Positions 26,396-37,081 of a stretch of DNA of 46,780 bases are shown here, one piece after another. The stretch spans positions 1 to 46,780 of the forward strand of contig CAIVVT010000212.1 of NCBI GenBank assembly GCA_903909435.1, read 5' to 3'. Positions within the stretch are counted from its first letter, which is position 1; each line of letters opens with the position of its first letter. The notes below the pieces were generated by a model. The model was not told the DNA's origin and ran no database searches. It saw only the letters and a program-made list of their open reading frames with translations. This DNA is from an uncultured Acidobacteriia bacterium (GTDB lineage: Bacteria > Acidobacteriota > Terriglobia > Bryobacterales > Bryobacteraceae). A program made the translations under genes and the position numbers.

Positions 26396-26532
26396 CGCCG
26401 CTTCAGCGGATTGATGTGCACCTCGGCAGGTCCTCGGCCGACCCCTCCGGATCGGAGTGGGTGGATTTCTGTGCGAATCCTGGCTCCCTCGCAGCAAGCG
26501 CCGCGAAGCCGCATGAGCTTTCGGCCTTTTGG

Positions 26533-26552
26533 CTGTAAATTACTGATTACAG
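26533..26552. promoter_or_regulatory. 20-bp inverted repeat, possible operator
   Basis: CTGTAA (26533-26538) and TTACAG (26547-26552) are perfect inverted repeats separated by 8 bp, in an AT-richer part of the 222-bp gap between ilvD and the DUF6544-like gene. The form and position, 66 bp before the next start, suit a regulator-binding site. No regulator is suggested by neighbours, and a chance occurrence is possible. Confidence 0.25.
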
Positions 26553-26617
26553 GACAATAACAGGAACTTACTGCGGTTCTTTGTACAGCCGGAACTGTCC
26601 GGCGAGACAGGTGATTC

Positions 26618-27478
26618 ATGGTCCAGTTCGCCAAAGTCGCCGCCCTATTGCTGAGCTTCGCGCTGGCCGTTCTGGCGGTCACCGTCTGGGTGGGCAGGTG
26701 GCGCTTCCGCACTCTCGTATCGAAAGACGTCTCCGCTTTGCTCGCCAGCACCGCGCCCGCTGTCGGGCCGGAGCAATTTGCAGCAGCACAATCCGCTCTC
26801 CCCGAGCCAGTCCGCCGTTACGTGCACTATGCCATCCCGTCAGGCACCCCCGCGATCCGCACCGTTCAATTGAGCCACGACGGATTCTTCCGCCTGAAAC
26901 CCGGCGCACCGTGGCTACCCGTCCGCGGAGAACAGTATTTCACGGTAAGCCATCCGGGCTTCGTGTGGAACGCAAGCATCCGAATGACGCCATTTCTCTG
27001 GATTGAAGCGCGGGATCGCCTTTTTGAGGATCGCGGGAACATGCTTGTAAAGCTCGCCTCGACGTTTACGGTCGCCGACGCCAGCGGCCCCGAGATCGAT
27101 CAAGGCTCCAGTCTACGCTGGCTGGCCGAGACGGCGTGGTTCCCCTACGCGGTAGTCTCCGGGAATATCCGCTGGGAGTCCATCGACGCTCACTCGGCCC
27201 GCGCGACGCTCGTTCAGGACGGGTTGCCCGCCACTGCGGTGTTCGAATTCGATGCTGAGGGCAAGCCCACCCTGCTGCATGGCCAACGCTACTTCGCGAC
27301 CGACAACGAGCATTCCAAATTACTCCCCTGGTCTGGCAGGTACCTCGAGTACCGCGAGTTTGCGGGGTTCCGCGTGCCATCCTACGTCGAGGTGTCCTGG
27401 CAAATGCCCGAGGGAGAATTTACTTACGCGAAATTCCGGGTGACGGACATCCGCTACAACGTGGCTTCGCCGCGTTGA
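26618..27478 (+). CDS. DUF6544-like protein of unknown function
   Basis: 286 residues with an N-terminal membrane segment (VAALLLSFALAVLAVTVWVG). The soluble domain contains LPEPVRRYVHYAIP, VQLSHDGFFRLKPGAPWLPV, GFVWNASIRM, ASGPEIDQGSSLRWLAETAWFPYAV and a beta-rich C terminus. This order (PEPVRRY, G.FR....W.P, GF.W.A, GPE.D.G...RWL.E..WFP) fits the family I know as DUF6544; the number is from memory. No enzymatic motif is evident. It is probably membrane-anchored facing the periplasm. It converges with the beta-propeller gene across 62 bp. Confidence 0.75.
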   Translation: MVQFAKVAALLLSFALAVLAVTVWVGRWRFRTLVSKDVSALLASTAPAVGPEQFAAAQSALPEPVRRYVHYAIPSGTPAIRTVQLSHDGFFRLKPGAPWLPVRGEQYFTVSHPGFVWNASIRMTPFLWIEARDRLFEDRGNMLVKLASTFTVADASGPEIDQGSSLRWLAETAWFPYAVVSGNIRWESIDAHSARATLVQDGLPATAVFEFDAEGKPTLLHGQRYFATDNEHSKLLPWSGRYLEYREFAGFRVPSYVEVSWQMPEGEFTYAKFRVTDIRYNVASPR

Positions 27479-27540
27479 GGAAGTCGCCGCAACCTCGTCG
27501 AAGACAACCCGGCAAAAACCTCCCTCGCGACCATTGCCGG

Positions 27541-28758
27541 CTACTGCAACTTCACCAGCGCCTGGTAGGAATCCACCCACAGCCCGCCATCGACAGGCGT
27601 CACCTGGCCGAAAGACCAGTTGGGCTCGCGGGTCGGACGGGAGAACGACCACAAGATGCTGTGCGAATCGAGGTCTAGAGCGTACAGCGTGCCGCTCGAT
27701 GAGCTCGCCGGTTTGCTGTCCGGACTGCCTTGAAAATAGAGGACGTTGCCCGCCACCGCAAGCGAGGGGGACGCCTCACGGAACTTGCCTGCGATCTCCC
27801 ACGTTGTCTGGCCCGAGTTCTTGTCGAAGGCGATCAAATACGCGGAGGTCAGACCGACCAGGACGGCACCCGCGTCCACCAGACCATGTACTTCGACCGG
27901 ACGTTCCCGCCCTACCACCGTTCGCCGCACCTCGACAGGTTTCCAGCGGTCGCGGCCCGTGGCCCGGTTCACCGCGTATAAGTAGTGATCGCCCGCCGCA
28001 AAAACAGTGTCGGCCGTGACGACGGGCTGGCGCAGACAAACGCCGTCGTATACGTAGGGCGCCTCGGCGCGATACCGCCAGCGTTCCTGGCCGGATTTCG
28101 CGTCCAGTGCGAACAGGTAGTTGCCCGCCCGTTTCGTCGGGTCACCCGGAGTCGCGTCGCCGCTGCCCGTCAGGTAGATGGTCTCATCGCTCACGATCGG
28201 CTGTGATGCACATCCGGCGCGGCCCGAAAGCGCGACCTTCCACCTCTCACGGCCAGTGGCTGCGTCTAGCGCGTAGAAGCTCCCGTTCTTGTCCAGGACG
28301 TAGGCGAGTCCCGCGGAGACCGCGACAGCAGCGTCCCGCGCTGGGTCATGACCGCGCCAGAGCTCCTTCCCCGTCGCCAGAGAAAGTCCTACCACCGCGC
28401 CAGGATAGGCCATGGCGTAAGGGACGACAACGATATTGCCCGATACCGCAGGAGGGGTCGATACGGAACCTGTCCCGCTGCTGAAATTGGGCCGGTGCGC
28501 CCATCTCACCTTTCCAGTGAGCGTGTCGATGGCGAACGTGCCTCCATCGCCCGTCTGGTTGCCGGCCAGGATCGTCGTGCCCGCAATCGCTGCGGGGCCC
28601 CAGTCCCTGAAACCCGGATTGACCGTCAACGTCTCCACGGGCGCCGTCCGGAGAGGCCGGATCGGGCCGGGACCCGACTGCGCCAGCCCTAACACCGAGC
28701 ACAGCGCGGCACCCACGAGCGCGCGGCACCCCAAACATCGCCGACTTAGCAATCTCAA
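27541..28758 (-). CDS. Secreted PQQ-type beta-propeller repeat protein
   Basis: 405 residues with a signal peptide (RALVGAALCSVLGLAQS). Repeated PQQ_2-like blades follow: TFAIDTLTGKVRWAHR, GLSLATGKELWRG, FYALDAATGRERWKVAL, LFALDAKSGQERWRY, LYAVNRATGRDRWKPVE, LIAFDKNSGQTTWEIAG and LYALDLDSHSILWSF. Seven AlDxxTGxxxW-type blades imply a full propeller. I see no dehydrogenase active-site motif, so it need not bind PQQ. It could be a scaffolding or ligand-binding protein like BamB, but is not the BamB orthologue by context. It is divergent from a DinB-family gene. Confidence 0.9.
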   Translation of the reverse strand: MRLLSRRCLGCRALVGAALCSVLGLAQSGPGPIRPLRTAPVETLTVNPGFRDWGPAAIAGTTILAGNQTGDGGTFAIDTLTGKVRWAHRPNFSSGTGSVSTPPAVSGNIVVVPYAMAYPGAVVGLSLATGKELWRGHDPARDAAVAVSAGLAYVLDKNGSFYALDAATGRERWKVALSGRAGCASQPIVSDETIYLTGSGDATPGDPTKRAGNYLFALDAKSGQERWRYRAEAPYVYDGVCLRQPVVTADTVFAAGDHYLYAVNRATGRDRWKPVEVRRTVVGRERPVEVHGLVDAGAVLVGLTSAYLIAFDKNSGQTTWEIAGKFREASPSLAVAGNVLYFQGSPDSKPASSSSGTLYALDLDSHSILWSFSRPTREPNWSFGQVTPVDGGLWVDSYQALVKLQ

Positions 28759-28947
28759 TCGCCCCTGCTTTCTCCATCAACTATTGCACGCGTCGGAAGT
28801 GCCGGTTCCGTGCTCCGATTGGGGCTCGAAGGCACATCCAACTACTGAGACCCTGGAATGCAGTGGATGGTCGCAAAGCCGCCCGGTCAGGTTGCGGCGG
28901 CACCGGGTCGCGCCAACGTGATCCGCTCGCTGAGGTACCCTGAACCC

Positions 28948-29484
28948 ATGCTTCCAATCCAACCCGATCAAGCAAGTTTCCTACTTCACGATGTTTATCT
29001 GCCGGGTCTCAAGGACGAGCACCGGATCACCAAGGGCGTTATCGGCGCAATTCCGCTGGATCAAGGCGATTTTAATCCGGATCCGGTGTCCAAGAGCGCG
29101 CTGGACCTGGCCTGGCACATCGCGGCCACGGAAATGCGATTCCTGGATGCTGTCGCGGCAGGCGAGTTCGATCTCAGCCCCAGGCCGCGCCCGGATACGA
29201 TCAAGAACTCGGCCGACCTGGTGGCGTGGTACGCGGAGAACTTCGAATCGCGCTGTGGGAAGTTGACGCGCCTGATCGGCGAGCAGCTTTCCAAAGTCAT
29301 TGATTTTCGGGGCCGGTTTCAGTTGCCCGCAGTGATGTACCTAGGATTCGTGCTGGGCCATACGGTCCACCATCGCGGGCAACTGTCCATGTATCTGCGG
29401 CCGATGGGCGCGAAAGTGCCGGCGATCTACGGTGAAAGCTACGATTCCGCCGAGGCACGCAAGGCCGCCCAGCAAGGCGCTTAG
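28948..29484 (+). CDS. DinB family protein
   Basis: 178 residues from ATG 28948 (the frame is open to 28858 but poorly composed upstream). A four-helix DinB/YfiT-like fold is indicated by [20 protein letters not shown] and the later [21 protein letters not shown]. The three histidines WH..., H and HH are the probable metal ligands. Family members include bacillithiol- or mycothiol-dependent transferases and uncharacterised damage-inducible proteins; the exact reaction is unknown. Its last 4 bp overlap the stop end of the convergent membrane protein gene. Confidence 0.88.
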   Translation: MLPIQPDQASFLLHDVYLPGLKDEHRITKGVIGAIPLDQGDFNPDPVSKSALDLAWHIAATEMRFLDAVAAGEFDLSPRPRPDTIKNSADLVAWYAENFESRCGKLTRLIGEQLSKVIDFRGRFQLPAVMYLGFVLGHTVHHRGQLSMYLRPMGAKVPAIYGESYDSAEARKAAQQGA

Positions 29485-30041
29485 CGGGGCCACAGCCAGC
29501 CGAATGTGCCGCCCGTGAGCAATGCGTAGATCAATCCGTCCGCTGTCGCTTTGATAGTGGTGGTCCAGGATCTGCGGTACCAGATCGACATCTGCCAAAG
29601 CGCCAATGAGTGTCCGATGAACGCGGTGGCGCCGGCGAATCGAAAAGCATGCAGGTATGGTGCGCCCGCAGGCAGCGCGCGACCCGCAATGTACGCCGCG
29701 AAGATCCCGACAACCGTGCAATAAGTGAACCACAGACCGAGATTCCTGCCCATCGAGAATGGGCCGTTCGGCAGCACTGTGACGACCATCACAGGTCCGT
29801 TCTTCAGCTTTGCGGCGAACTCGGGGGAATTCACGTCCTGCCGGTTGGCCGGCCGGGGCACCATATAGTCGCCCGGAGGGATCGCCAGCGGCCGGAGCGC
29901 CTCCAACACCTTGTCCTCGTTGGACAGTTTCGGGTAGTCGCTCTTGTGCCAGGGAGAGAGCATGTGGATGATGGAACTCGCGAGGAACACGAATACCGCG
30001 GACAGGAGAATGGGGAGCCAAAGCACAGACAGCTCGGTCAT
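29481..30041 (-). CDS. Small integral membrane protein of unknown function
   Basis: 186 residues from ATG 30041, chosen because a perfect AAGGAGG lies just upstream. A first membrane helix ([21 protein letters not shown]) is followed by a soluble segment with [22 protein letters not shown] and [10 protein letters not shown]. Three further membrane segments follow: [32 protein letters not shown] and [16 protein letters not shown]. [15 protein letters not shown]..LxxLR is a recurring motif in a conserved family of unknown function. It has no catalytic motif. It overlaps the convergent DinB gene by 4 bp. Confidence 0.82.
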   Translation of the reverse strand: MTELSVLWLPILLSAVFVFLASSIIHMLSPWHKSDYPKLSNEDKVLEALRPLAIPPGDYMVPRPANRQDVNSPEFAAKLKNGPVMVVTVLPNGPFSMGRNLGLWFTYCTVVGIFAAYIAGRALPAGAPYLHAFRFAGATAFIGHSLALWQMSIWYRRSWTTTIKATADGLIYALLTGGTFGWLWPR

Positions 30042-30235
30042 GATGACCTCCTTTAAGCGGCGCAGCATCGCCGTTAGTTTCCGGCTTGGGGTCCGCGACG
30101 ACGGCACGCCAATGCCGGCCCGGTGGCGCCGAATCTGGTCAGTATAAGGGCAAACTGCCGCCGCCGTGCAGGGAAGTGCGGAGTATTTCGAACGACACCG
30201 CAGGGCTGTCGCGGTGGCAACAGCGCCCGCCTCAG

Positions 30236-31366
<1,131 letters not shown>

Positions 31367-31412
31367 CTAGCCGTCACCCGGCCATCGCAGGCAAAACCCC
31401 TAGACATACGAA

Positions 31413-31441
31413 GGCCGCCTGAGGCGAAACCCCGGGCGGCC
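31413..31441 (-). terminator. Hairpin between rpmA and obgE, possible attenuator
   Basis: GGCCGCC (31413-31419) and GGCGGCC (31435-31441) form a 7-bp GC-only stem with a 15-nt loop, about 35 bp after the rpmA stop on the minus strand. No proper U-tract follows, so partial termination or processing is more likely than full termination. The 142-bp rpmA-obgE gap holds nothing else I can name. Confidence 0.4.
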
Positions 31442-31475
31442 CAGAGAACTCTCGTACACTGTTGGAGGGCGGCGT

Positions 31476-31736
31476 TCAGGCTCCGAGCGGAGTCACGCTG
31501 ACGTACTTGCCCATGCGCCCACGGTCACGCCATTCGACGGTACCGTCGACCTTCGCATAAAGCGTGTCGTCTTTGCCGAGCCCGACATTCTCGCCGGGCT
31601 TATAGCGAGTGCCGCGCTGACGGACGATGATCGACCCGCCGGGGACTACCTGACCGCTAAAAAGCTTGATACCGAGACGCTGTGCGTTGGAATCGCGGCC
31701 ATTTTTGGAACTGCCAAGACCTTTTTTGTGTGCCAT
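31476..31736 (-). CDS. rpmA: 50S ribosomal protein L27
   Basis: 86-residue L27, located at the peptidyl transferase centre. It begins [23 protein letters not shown] and continues with [34 protein letters not shown], the canonical sequence. No Firmicute-type N-terminal cleavage extension is present. It lies 14 bp downstream of rplU on the minus strand. Confidence 0.98.
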   Translation of the reverse strand: MAHKKGLGSSKNGRDSNAQRLGIKLFSGQVVPGGSIIVRQRGTRYKPGENVGLGKDDTLYAKVDGTVEWRDRGRMGKYVSVTPLGA

Positions 31737-31750
31737 GACTTAAAGAACTC

Positions 31751-32062
31751 CTACGCCACAATCTCTTCGATTTTGATCGTGGTCAGGTTCTGCCGGTGAC
31801 CGATCGTCTTCTTGTACTGCTTTTTGCGCTTGAACTTGAAGACTAGCATCTTGTCGCCACGGGTCTGCTTTACGATTGAAGCATTCACCTTGGCCGCCGC
31901 AACTGCCTCACCGAGGAGGAGTTCGCCGGAATCCGTACCCACTGCCAAAACTTTGTCGAATTCAAGAGCCGCGCCGGCGTTTCCCGCAAGCGTTTCCACC
32001 TGGAGAGTGTCGCCCGGGACGACTCGATACTGCTTGCCGCCAGTTTCGATTACTGCGTACAT
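31751..32062 (-). CDS. rplU: 50S ribosomal protein L21
   Basis: 103 residues from ATG 32062 (MYAVIETGGKQYRVVPGDTL), the standard L21 start, with AAGGA eight bases upstream. The open frame to 32122 adds an unconserved extension and is rejected. The C-terminal half carries FKFKRKKQYKKTIGHRQNLTTIKI, the RNA-binding signature with HRQ. It is first gene of rplU-rpmA-obgE. A 161-bp gap upstream probably holds its promoter, but I cannot identify boxes with confidence. Confidence 0.97.
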   Translation of the reverse strand: MYAVIETGGKQYRVVPGDTLQVETLAGNAGAALEFDKVLAVGTDSGELLLGEAVAAAKVNASIVKQTRGDKMLVFKFKRKKQYKKTIGHRQNLTTIKIEEIVA

Positions 32063-32223
32063 GTTCGTTTTCCTTAGAAATTCACCGGGGCTCTTATGGG
32101 AAGCGATCCGGGAGGGCAGCACCCAAGCACAGGCACGCTAGCGCCTAAAACGCATGGGGCGACAACCATCAAGTGTAGCGAAGAGGAAACCGGACTGCAA
32201 TCCGGACGCGCCGTCAAAGCCCA

Positions 32224-32445
32224 TTAAGCTGGCCGGCGGGCCTGCCACCAGCGCCGCAGCGCCACGAAAGACCAGACACCTTCGACCAGCCCGAACGGCC
32301 AGGCGCCCTGCAGAAATCCGTAGGTTGAGCCGAGGACGCACGCGCCTGCGAAAGCCAGGATGTAGTGACGGCCGCGGTTCTCCAAGGCGTAGAAGACCAG
32401 CATGGTGGTAACGGCAAACAGGCCGAAAAGTGTAAGAGGAGTCAT
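32224..32445 (-). CDS. Small conserved membrane protein
   Basis: 73 residues from ATG 32445 (MTPLTLFGLFAVTTMLVFYALE). There are two membrane segments: the N-terminal one and LAFAGACVLGSTYGFLQGAWPFGLVEGVWSFVALRRWW. The GFLQGAWPFGxVE motif and the WxxVALRRWxxR end mark a small conserved family seen in several Gram-negative phyla, with no known function. An in-frame GTG or ATG at 32463 is also possible. It lies between another small gene and rplU. Confidence 0.78.
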   Translation of the reverse strand: MTPLTLFGLFAVTTMLVFYALENRGRHYILAFAGACVLGSTYGFLQGAWPFGLVEGVWSFVALRRWWQARRPA

Positions 32446-32481
32446 AGAGAGTCGGGGTCGCAAGACTAATGTCGGACTCGT

Positions 32482-32682
32482 CTATAGATGCGCCATGCGC
32501 CCCGACCACCGCAAAAATCGAAGCAAATCACGCCGCTGGGCCCACACAAAGCGCCAGAAGACGGGAAACGTGATGCGATCCGCGTGCAGGCCCCAATAGG
32601 TTTCAATGCGCCACAGAACGTAGGGTGACCGCCAGGGCCGCAGCCTGTATCCGCGAGTCGCTTTCCAAAGATAACCGAGCAT
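32482..32682 (-). CDS. Small conserved protein of unknown function
   Basis: 66 residues, very rich in Arg, Trp and Tyr: LGYLWKATRGYRLRPWRSPY then LWRIETYWGLHADRITFPVFWRFVWAQRRDLLRFLRW. The YRLxPWRSPYxxWRxETYxGxHA pattern resembles a small soluble family found in Acidobacteria. There is no signal, membrane segment or metal motif. It starts 24 bp after the VWFA-related protein gene at 32707-33648 and may be co-transcribed with it. Function unknown; the high aromatic and basic content suggests interaction with nucleic acid or membrane, but that is speculative. Confidence 0.65.
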   Translation of the reverse strand: MLGYLWKATRGYRLRPWRSPYVLWRIETYWGLHADRITFPVFWRFVWAQRRDLLRFLRWSGRMAHL

Positions 32683-32706
32683 CCCGTTTTCGTTCGACGC
32701 GTGGGG

Positions 32707-33648
32707 CTAGTTGTTGGGTGGTGGCGCACTAGCGCGTTTCTTCGCGTCTTCAGGCGTCGCATAGTAGCCTGTGCGGGTGCGCACCGTATACTTGCCGGCC
32801 GTTACTTTGATTTGGCGGAAAGTTCCGTCCAGGTTCTGGTTTGACGGCGTGTATGCCAGCACGTACTGGTTTCGAATGTCGTGTGCCACCTGCTGGGCCA
32901 TGCTCTCCACTTCGCCAATGTCCTTGGGATACAGGCTGAACCCGCCCGATGCCTTGGTCAGCGCCTCGAGCGCGCGCTTCGCCTTGCCCGCTTCGCGCTT
33001 GTCCTCTTCCCCGAGAATTCCGATTGCATAAATCATGACATCCGGGTTCTTGTGCGCCTTTTCCACCAGCTTTTCGAGAGTGATCCCCATCGACGTCGTG
33101 TCGTTGCCATCCGTGACGATGAGCAGCACCTTCTTGTCCTTCTTGCCCTGTGCTTTCAGGTAGTCGATGGACATCGAGACGGCGTCGCGCATGGCCGTTC
33201 CGCCCTTGGAGTCGATGCGCGCGATGCCCTCTTCGAGCTTGTGGATGTCGTTGGTGAAGGGGACATCCAGATAAGCGTCGTCGTTGAAGTTGACGATGAA
33301 TGCCTCGTCGAGCTTATTCGAGGCCTTTACAAGCTGGATGACGGCAGTCTCCACCTTCTGACGCTTTTCGCGCATACTGCCGCTGTTGTCCACGATGATC
33401 CCTATGGAAACCGGGATGTCCTCGCGCTTGAAAACACTGACCTGCTGCTCGGCATTGTTCTCAAAGACCTTGAACTGGTCCTTGGGCAGATTGGTGATCA
33501 GTTTGCCCGAGTGATCGAGAACGCTCATGTGGAGCACAACCAGCCGGGTGTCCGACCGGATCACAAACGGCTCGTCTTGAGCGGATGCCAACATGCCCAG
33601 GCATGCGGCGAGGAGCAACGAGCAAAGTGTTTTACTGACTAGGCGCAT
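32707..33648 (-). CDS. VWFA-related domain secreted protein (second of tandem pair)
   Basis: 313 residues with a signal peptide (TLCSLLLAACLGMLASAQ). A beta-strand region (TRLVVLHMSVLDHSGKLITNLPKDQF, VFENN..QQVSVF) precedes a von Willebrand A fold. Its MIDAS motif is DNSGSMREK (about 92), with VNFNDDAYLDVPFT and VLLIVTDGNDTTSMG. The C terminus NQYVLAYTPSNQNLDGTFRQIKV...RTRTGYYA is the hallmark of the acidobacterial VWFA-related family. It is exported and metal-binding, with an unknown partner. Its start overlaps the preceding paralogue by 17 bp. Confidence 0.93.
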   Translation of the reverse strand: MRLVSKTLCSLLLAACLGMLASAQDEPFVIRSDTRLVVLHMSVLDHSGKLITNLPKDQFKVFENNAEQQVSVFKREDIPVSIGIIVDNSGSMREKRQKVETAVIQLVKASNKLDEAFIVNFNDDAYLDVPFTNDIHKLEEGIARIDSKGGTAMRDAVSMSIDYLKAQGKKDKKVLLIVTDGNDTTSMGITLEKLVEKAHKNPDVMIYAIGILGEEDKREAGKAKRALEALTKASGGFSLYPKDIGEVESMAQQVAHDIRNQYVLAYTPSNQNLDGTFRQIKVTAGKYTVRTRTGYYATPEDAKKRASAPPPNN

Positions 33649-34630
33649 AGTAGCCTTGGCGGTACAACGCCCTGAGTGGGGGCAGACCGCGCGGTTGGTT
33701 TAATTTTACCGTGACGCGGCGGTATTTACCGTCCCGTGCCAAGTTTTTCGAGATGTAGCCCAACACGTACTGGTTGCGCAGTTCGATGCCTATTTTAGCG
33801 GCGATATCGGGAAGATCGTTCAGGTTCTCAACGGGGAAGTGGCGCCCACCGGTCATTTGGGCCAACTCGCTGAGCAGCCCAGGACCGCCCAGTTCCTCGG
33901 CACTGCGACTGCGGGAACCGACGGGCTCGAAAATGCCCATGGCGTACAACTGCGCGTCGGCCTCTCGCAGCAGGTTGCGAACCTCGGTTTCCGTGTAACG
34001 GCTGGAGTTGTCTCCCCCGTCGGAGATGATCAGCAGTGCCCGCCGGGGGTTTTTCCCTTTCCGCAACTCCTGCAAAGCCATGTAGATACCGTCGAGCAGG
34101 GCAGTGCGTCCCTTGGCCTGGGTGAAGGTCAGGCGGTTCTGGATGTCCTCGGTGGCTCGCGTGAATGGCGTCACGAGTTGGGGACGATCGTTGAACTGGA
34201 CCAGGAAGAACTCGTCCTCGGGATTCGCCGTCTTGAAGAACTCGGCTGCGGCCTGGCGCGACTTGTTCAGCTTGTTGCTCATCGAGCCGCTCATATCGAA
34301 GACCAGCCCGATCGAGAGCGGCGCGTCGAAACTGGCAAAGTAGCTCACTTCCTGCTCGACCTTGTCCTCCATCAGGCGGAAGTTCTCTTTTTCCATGCCC
34401 GTGACGAATTGGTTGAGCGGCGTGGTCACGGTGACGGGGATCAGGACCAGGTTGGTATCGATTCGCAGGTTTGGGGACAGACGCTGGGACTCGATCTCGG
34501 AGGCAGGCTGGACGGGCTTCGGGCGGGGCTCTATCTGAGGGCGCGGCTCCTGCGCAAGCAGCGCCGTCGCGGCCCATCCAAGGAGCGCCAAACTAATCAA
34601 AAATAAGAACTTATAGGCCCTATTTCGCAT
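33632..34630 (-). CDS. VWFA-related domain secreted protein (first of tandem pair)
   Basis: 332 residues with a signal peptide (FLFLISLALLGWAATALLAQ) and a Pro-rich linker. It has the same architecture as its neighbour: an N-terminal strand region (NLVLIPVTVTTPLNQFVTGM), a MIDAS DMSGSMSNK, VQFNDRPQLVTPFT, LLIISDGGDNSSRYTETEV, and a C-terminal NQYVLGYISKN...RALYRQGYYA. The pair probably arose by duplication and is now divergent. Overlap of 17 bp means coupled translation. Proteins of this family are numerous in Acidobacteria, and their ligands are unknown. Confidence 0.93.
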   Translation of the reverse strand: MRNRAYKFLFLISLALLGWAATALLAQEPRPQIEPRPKPVQPASEIESQRLSPNLRIDTNLVLIPVTVTTPLNQFVTGMEKENFRLMEDKVEQEVSYFASFDAPLSIGLVFDMSGSMSNKLNKSRQAAAEFFKTANPEDEFFLVQFNDRPQLVTPFTRATEDIQNRLTFTQAKGRTALLDGIYMALQELRKGKNPRRALLIISDGGDNSSRYTETEVRNLLREADAQLYAMGIFEPVGSRSRSAEELGGPGLLSELAQMTGGRHFPVENLNDLPDIAAKIGIELRNQYVLGYISKNLARDGKYRRVTVKLNQPRGLPPLRALYRQGYYAPSQ

Positions 34631-34689
34631 TCAACTCCGCCTCGGACATCGCAAGTATAGCATGCCCGCATTTTGTGCTATTCTCGATT

Positions 34690-35439
34690 GTGCGCCCCTC
34701 GATTCTGGGAATTATTCCAGCCCGACACGCATCCACACGATTCCCCGGAAAACCCCTCGCCGTCCTCGCTGGTAAACCGATGATCCAGCACGTCTGGGAG
34801 CGTAGCCGCGAGTCTCGATACCTGGGTCGCGTGATTGTCGCCACCGACAGCCGCGAAATCGCTGACGCCGCCCGTAAGTTCGGGGCCGACGTGGCGATGA
34901 CACGCGGCGACCACACATCCGGTACGGACCGGGTGGCCGAGGCGGCCTCCGCAACTGACGCGCAAATCATTGTGAATATTCAGGGCGACGAGCCCTTAAT
35001 CGATCCGGCCTCGATCGACGCCGCACTCCTGGCTTTGTTAGACGATCCAGGATGCGAAATGGCGACATTGAAAAAGCGCATTACCGATCCGGATGACGTT
35101 CAGAACCCGAATGTAGTGAAAGTGGTGACCGCGCTCAACGGCGATGCCGTTTATTTCTCGCGCTTCCCGATCCCATTCGACCGGGGGAGCGGGGCCGTCT
35201 ACTGGAAACATATCGGGCTCTACGTGTTTCGCCGGAACCTACTGCTGAGTTATTCGCGGCTGGCCCGCGGGCCGCTGGAAGAGTCGGAGAGGCTCGAACA
35301 ACTACGGGCGCTCGAAAACGGCATTCCAATTCGGGTCGCAGAAACCGATTCCGACACCATCGGCGTGGATACGCCCGAGGATCTGGCGGCGGTGGAGCGG
35401 CTTTTTTCCCTCTCGGAGCAAAACAACAGAAATGGCTAA
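34690..35439 (+). CDS. kdsB: 3-deoxy-manno-octulosonate cytidylyltransferase
   Basis: Activates Kdo with CTP to CMP-Kdo for the lipid A inner core. GTG 34690 gives 249 residues, close to E. coli KdsB; a GTG at 34675 is also in frame, and neither has a clear ribosome-binding site. The signature [18 protein letters not shown], the NIQGDEPL loop, and [16 protein letters not shown] are all present. The end overlaps pyrG by 8 bp. Its presence implies a Gram-negative LPS. Confidence 0.95.
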   Translation: MRPSILGIIPARHASTRFPGKPLAVLAGKPMIQHVWERSRESRYLGRVIVATDSREIADAARKFGADVAMTRGDHTSGTDRVAEAASATDAQIIVNIQGDEPLIDPASIDAALLALLDDPGCEMATLKKRITDPDDVQNPNVVKVVTALNGDAVYFSRFPIPFDRGSGAVYWKHIGLYVFRRNLLLSYSRLARGPLEESERLEQLRALENGIPIRVAETDSDTIGVDTPEDLAAVERLFSLSEQNNRNG

Positions 35440-37081
35440 GTACATTTTCGTGACCGGCGGCGTGGTTTCTTCTCTGGGCAAGGGAATCACCGCGGCGTCT
35501 ATCGGCTGTCTCCTGGAGAGCCGCGGGTTGAAGGTCAACATGCAGAAGTTCGACCCCTACCTGAATGTGGACCCTGGCACGATGAGCCCCTTCCAGCATG
35601 GCGAGGTTTTCGTGACCGACGATGGTGCGGAAACCGACCTGGACCTCGGCCACTACGAGCGCTTCACCCATGCCGAACTCAAGCAAGCCAACAACCTGAC
35701 ATCGGGCCGGATTTACGAGCGAATCATCACCAAAGAACGCCGGGGCGACTACCTCGGCAAGACCGTTCAGGTGATTCCGCACGTCACCAACGAGATCAAG
35801 GCGGCGGCACGCAAGGTCAGCGACAACGTGGACGTGGTGATCGTCGAAATCGGCGGCACGGTCGGGGACATTGAATCTCAGCCCTTCACCGAAGCCATCC
35901 GCCAGCTGCGGCACGAACTCGGGCGGCGCAACACCATGTTCGTCCACGTGACCCTGGTGCCCTGGATCAACGCGGCGCAGGAGCTAAAGACCAAGCCGAC
36001 CCAGCACAGCGTGAAAGAACTGCGCGCCATGGGCATCCAGCCCGACATCCTGATCTGCCGCAGCGAACGCCCGATTCCGGACGACCAGCGGGACAAGATC
36101 GCCCTGTTCTGCGACGTGGACGTGGACGCGGTGATCAGTTGCATCGACGTGGACACGGTCTATCAGATTCCGGTTACGCTGGCCGAGGGTGGGGTGGACG
36201 ACATCGTCGTGCGCCAATTGCAGATCGAGAACGGGCACGCCCGCGACCTCACCGCCTGGAAGGCCATGCTCGACCGGATGCGGAACCCCAGCGACGAAGT
36301 TCACATCGGGCTGGTGGGCAAGTATGTCGAGTACGAGGATTCGTACAAGAGCTTGAAAGAAGCGCTGCTGCACGGCGGTATTCATCACAACTTGAAGGTC
36401 CGCCTGAGCTGGATCGAGAGCGAGAAAATGGAGTGGCCTGCCTGCTCCGAATCGCTCGCCCAGTACGACGGAATCCTGGTGCCGGGCGGTTTTGGTTCGC
36501 GCGGCGTCGAGGGCATGCTGCACGCGATCCGCTTTGCCCGCGAGGCCCGCGTCCCGTACTTCGGCATCTGCCTGGGCATGCAAACGGCAGTGATCGAATT
36601 CGCGCGCAATGTCTGCGGGCTCGCCGCCGCGGACTCGACTGAATTCGAGGCAGGTTCGCCCTACCCGGTGATCTACAAACTGCGCGACCTGCTGGGTGTT
36701 GAGGAGCTTGGCGGCACCATGCGGCTGGGCGCCTACCCCTGCGTGCTGGCCGAAGACAGTTTTGCGAAGCAGGCTTACGGTGCGGAGCGCATCGCCGAAC
36801 GGCATCGCCACCGCTATGAGTTCAACCGCGCTTTCGAGGATAACCTTGTATCGCACGGGCTCCGTATCACCGGACGTTCGGAGGACGGCAAGTTCGTCGA
36901 AATCTGCGAGTTGCCCAAACACCCGTGGTTCCTGGGCTGCCAGTTCCATCCTGAATTCAAGTCGAAGCCGATGGAGCCGCACCCGCTGTTCGTTTCCTTC
37001 ATCGGCGCAGCCTACCAGTACCGGCTGAAACGGCTCGCCAACGAGGTTTCGCCGCTGTTCGCCAGCGAGACGCAGGAATGA
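35432..37081 (+). CDS. pyrG: CTP synthase
   Basis: Makes CTP from UTP using ATP and glutamine. The N-terminal synthetase domain opens with [21 protein letters not shown] and has [42 protein letters not shown]. The C-terminal class I glutaminase has [12 protein letters not shown], the nucleophile Cys in [18 protein letters not shown], and the His/Glu pair in [11 protein letters not shown]. 549 residues is normal. It overlaps kdsB by 8 bp and kdsA by 4 bp, placing the CTP-making enzyme between the two Kdo genes. Confidence 0.98.
   Translation: MAKYIFVTGGVVSSLGKGITAASIGCLLESRGLKVNMQKFDPYLNVDPGTMSPFQHGEVFVTDDGAETDLDLGHYERFTHAELKQANNLTSGRIYERIITKERRGDYLGKTVQVIPHVTNEIKAAARKVSDNVDVVIVEIGGTVGDIESQPFTEAIRQLRHELGRRNTMFVHVTLVPWINAAQELKTKPTQHSVKELRAMGIQPDILICRSERPIPDDQRDKIALFCDVDVDAVISCIDVDTVYQIPVTLAEGGVDDIVVRQLQIENGHARDLTAWKAMLDRMRNPSDEVHIGLVGKYVEYEDSYKSLKEALLHGGIHHNLKVRLSWIESEKMEWPACSESLAQYDGILVPGGFGSRGVEGMLHAIRFAREARVPYFGICLGMQTAVIEFARNVCGLAAADSTEFEAGSPYPVIYKLRDLLGVEELGGTMRLGAYPCVLAEDSFAKQAYGAERIAERHRHRYEFNRAFEDNLVSHGLRITGRSEDGKFVEICELPKHPWFLGCQFHPEFKSKPMEPHPLFVSFIGAAYQYRLKRLANEVSPLFASETQE

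Noticed and set aside
27509..27540. CCGGCAA/TTGCCGG inverted repeat between convergent genes
   Set aside because: 7-bp stem with an 18-bp loop and no T-run after it; too weak to call a terminator.
35984..36982. Minus-strand open frame of 332 codons
   Set aside because: Antisense to pyrG, which is certain from its two domains and motifs.
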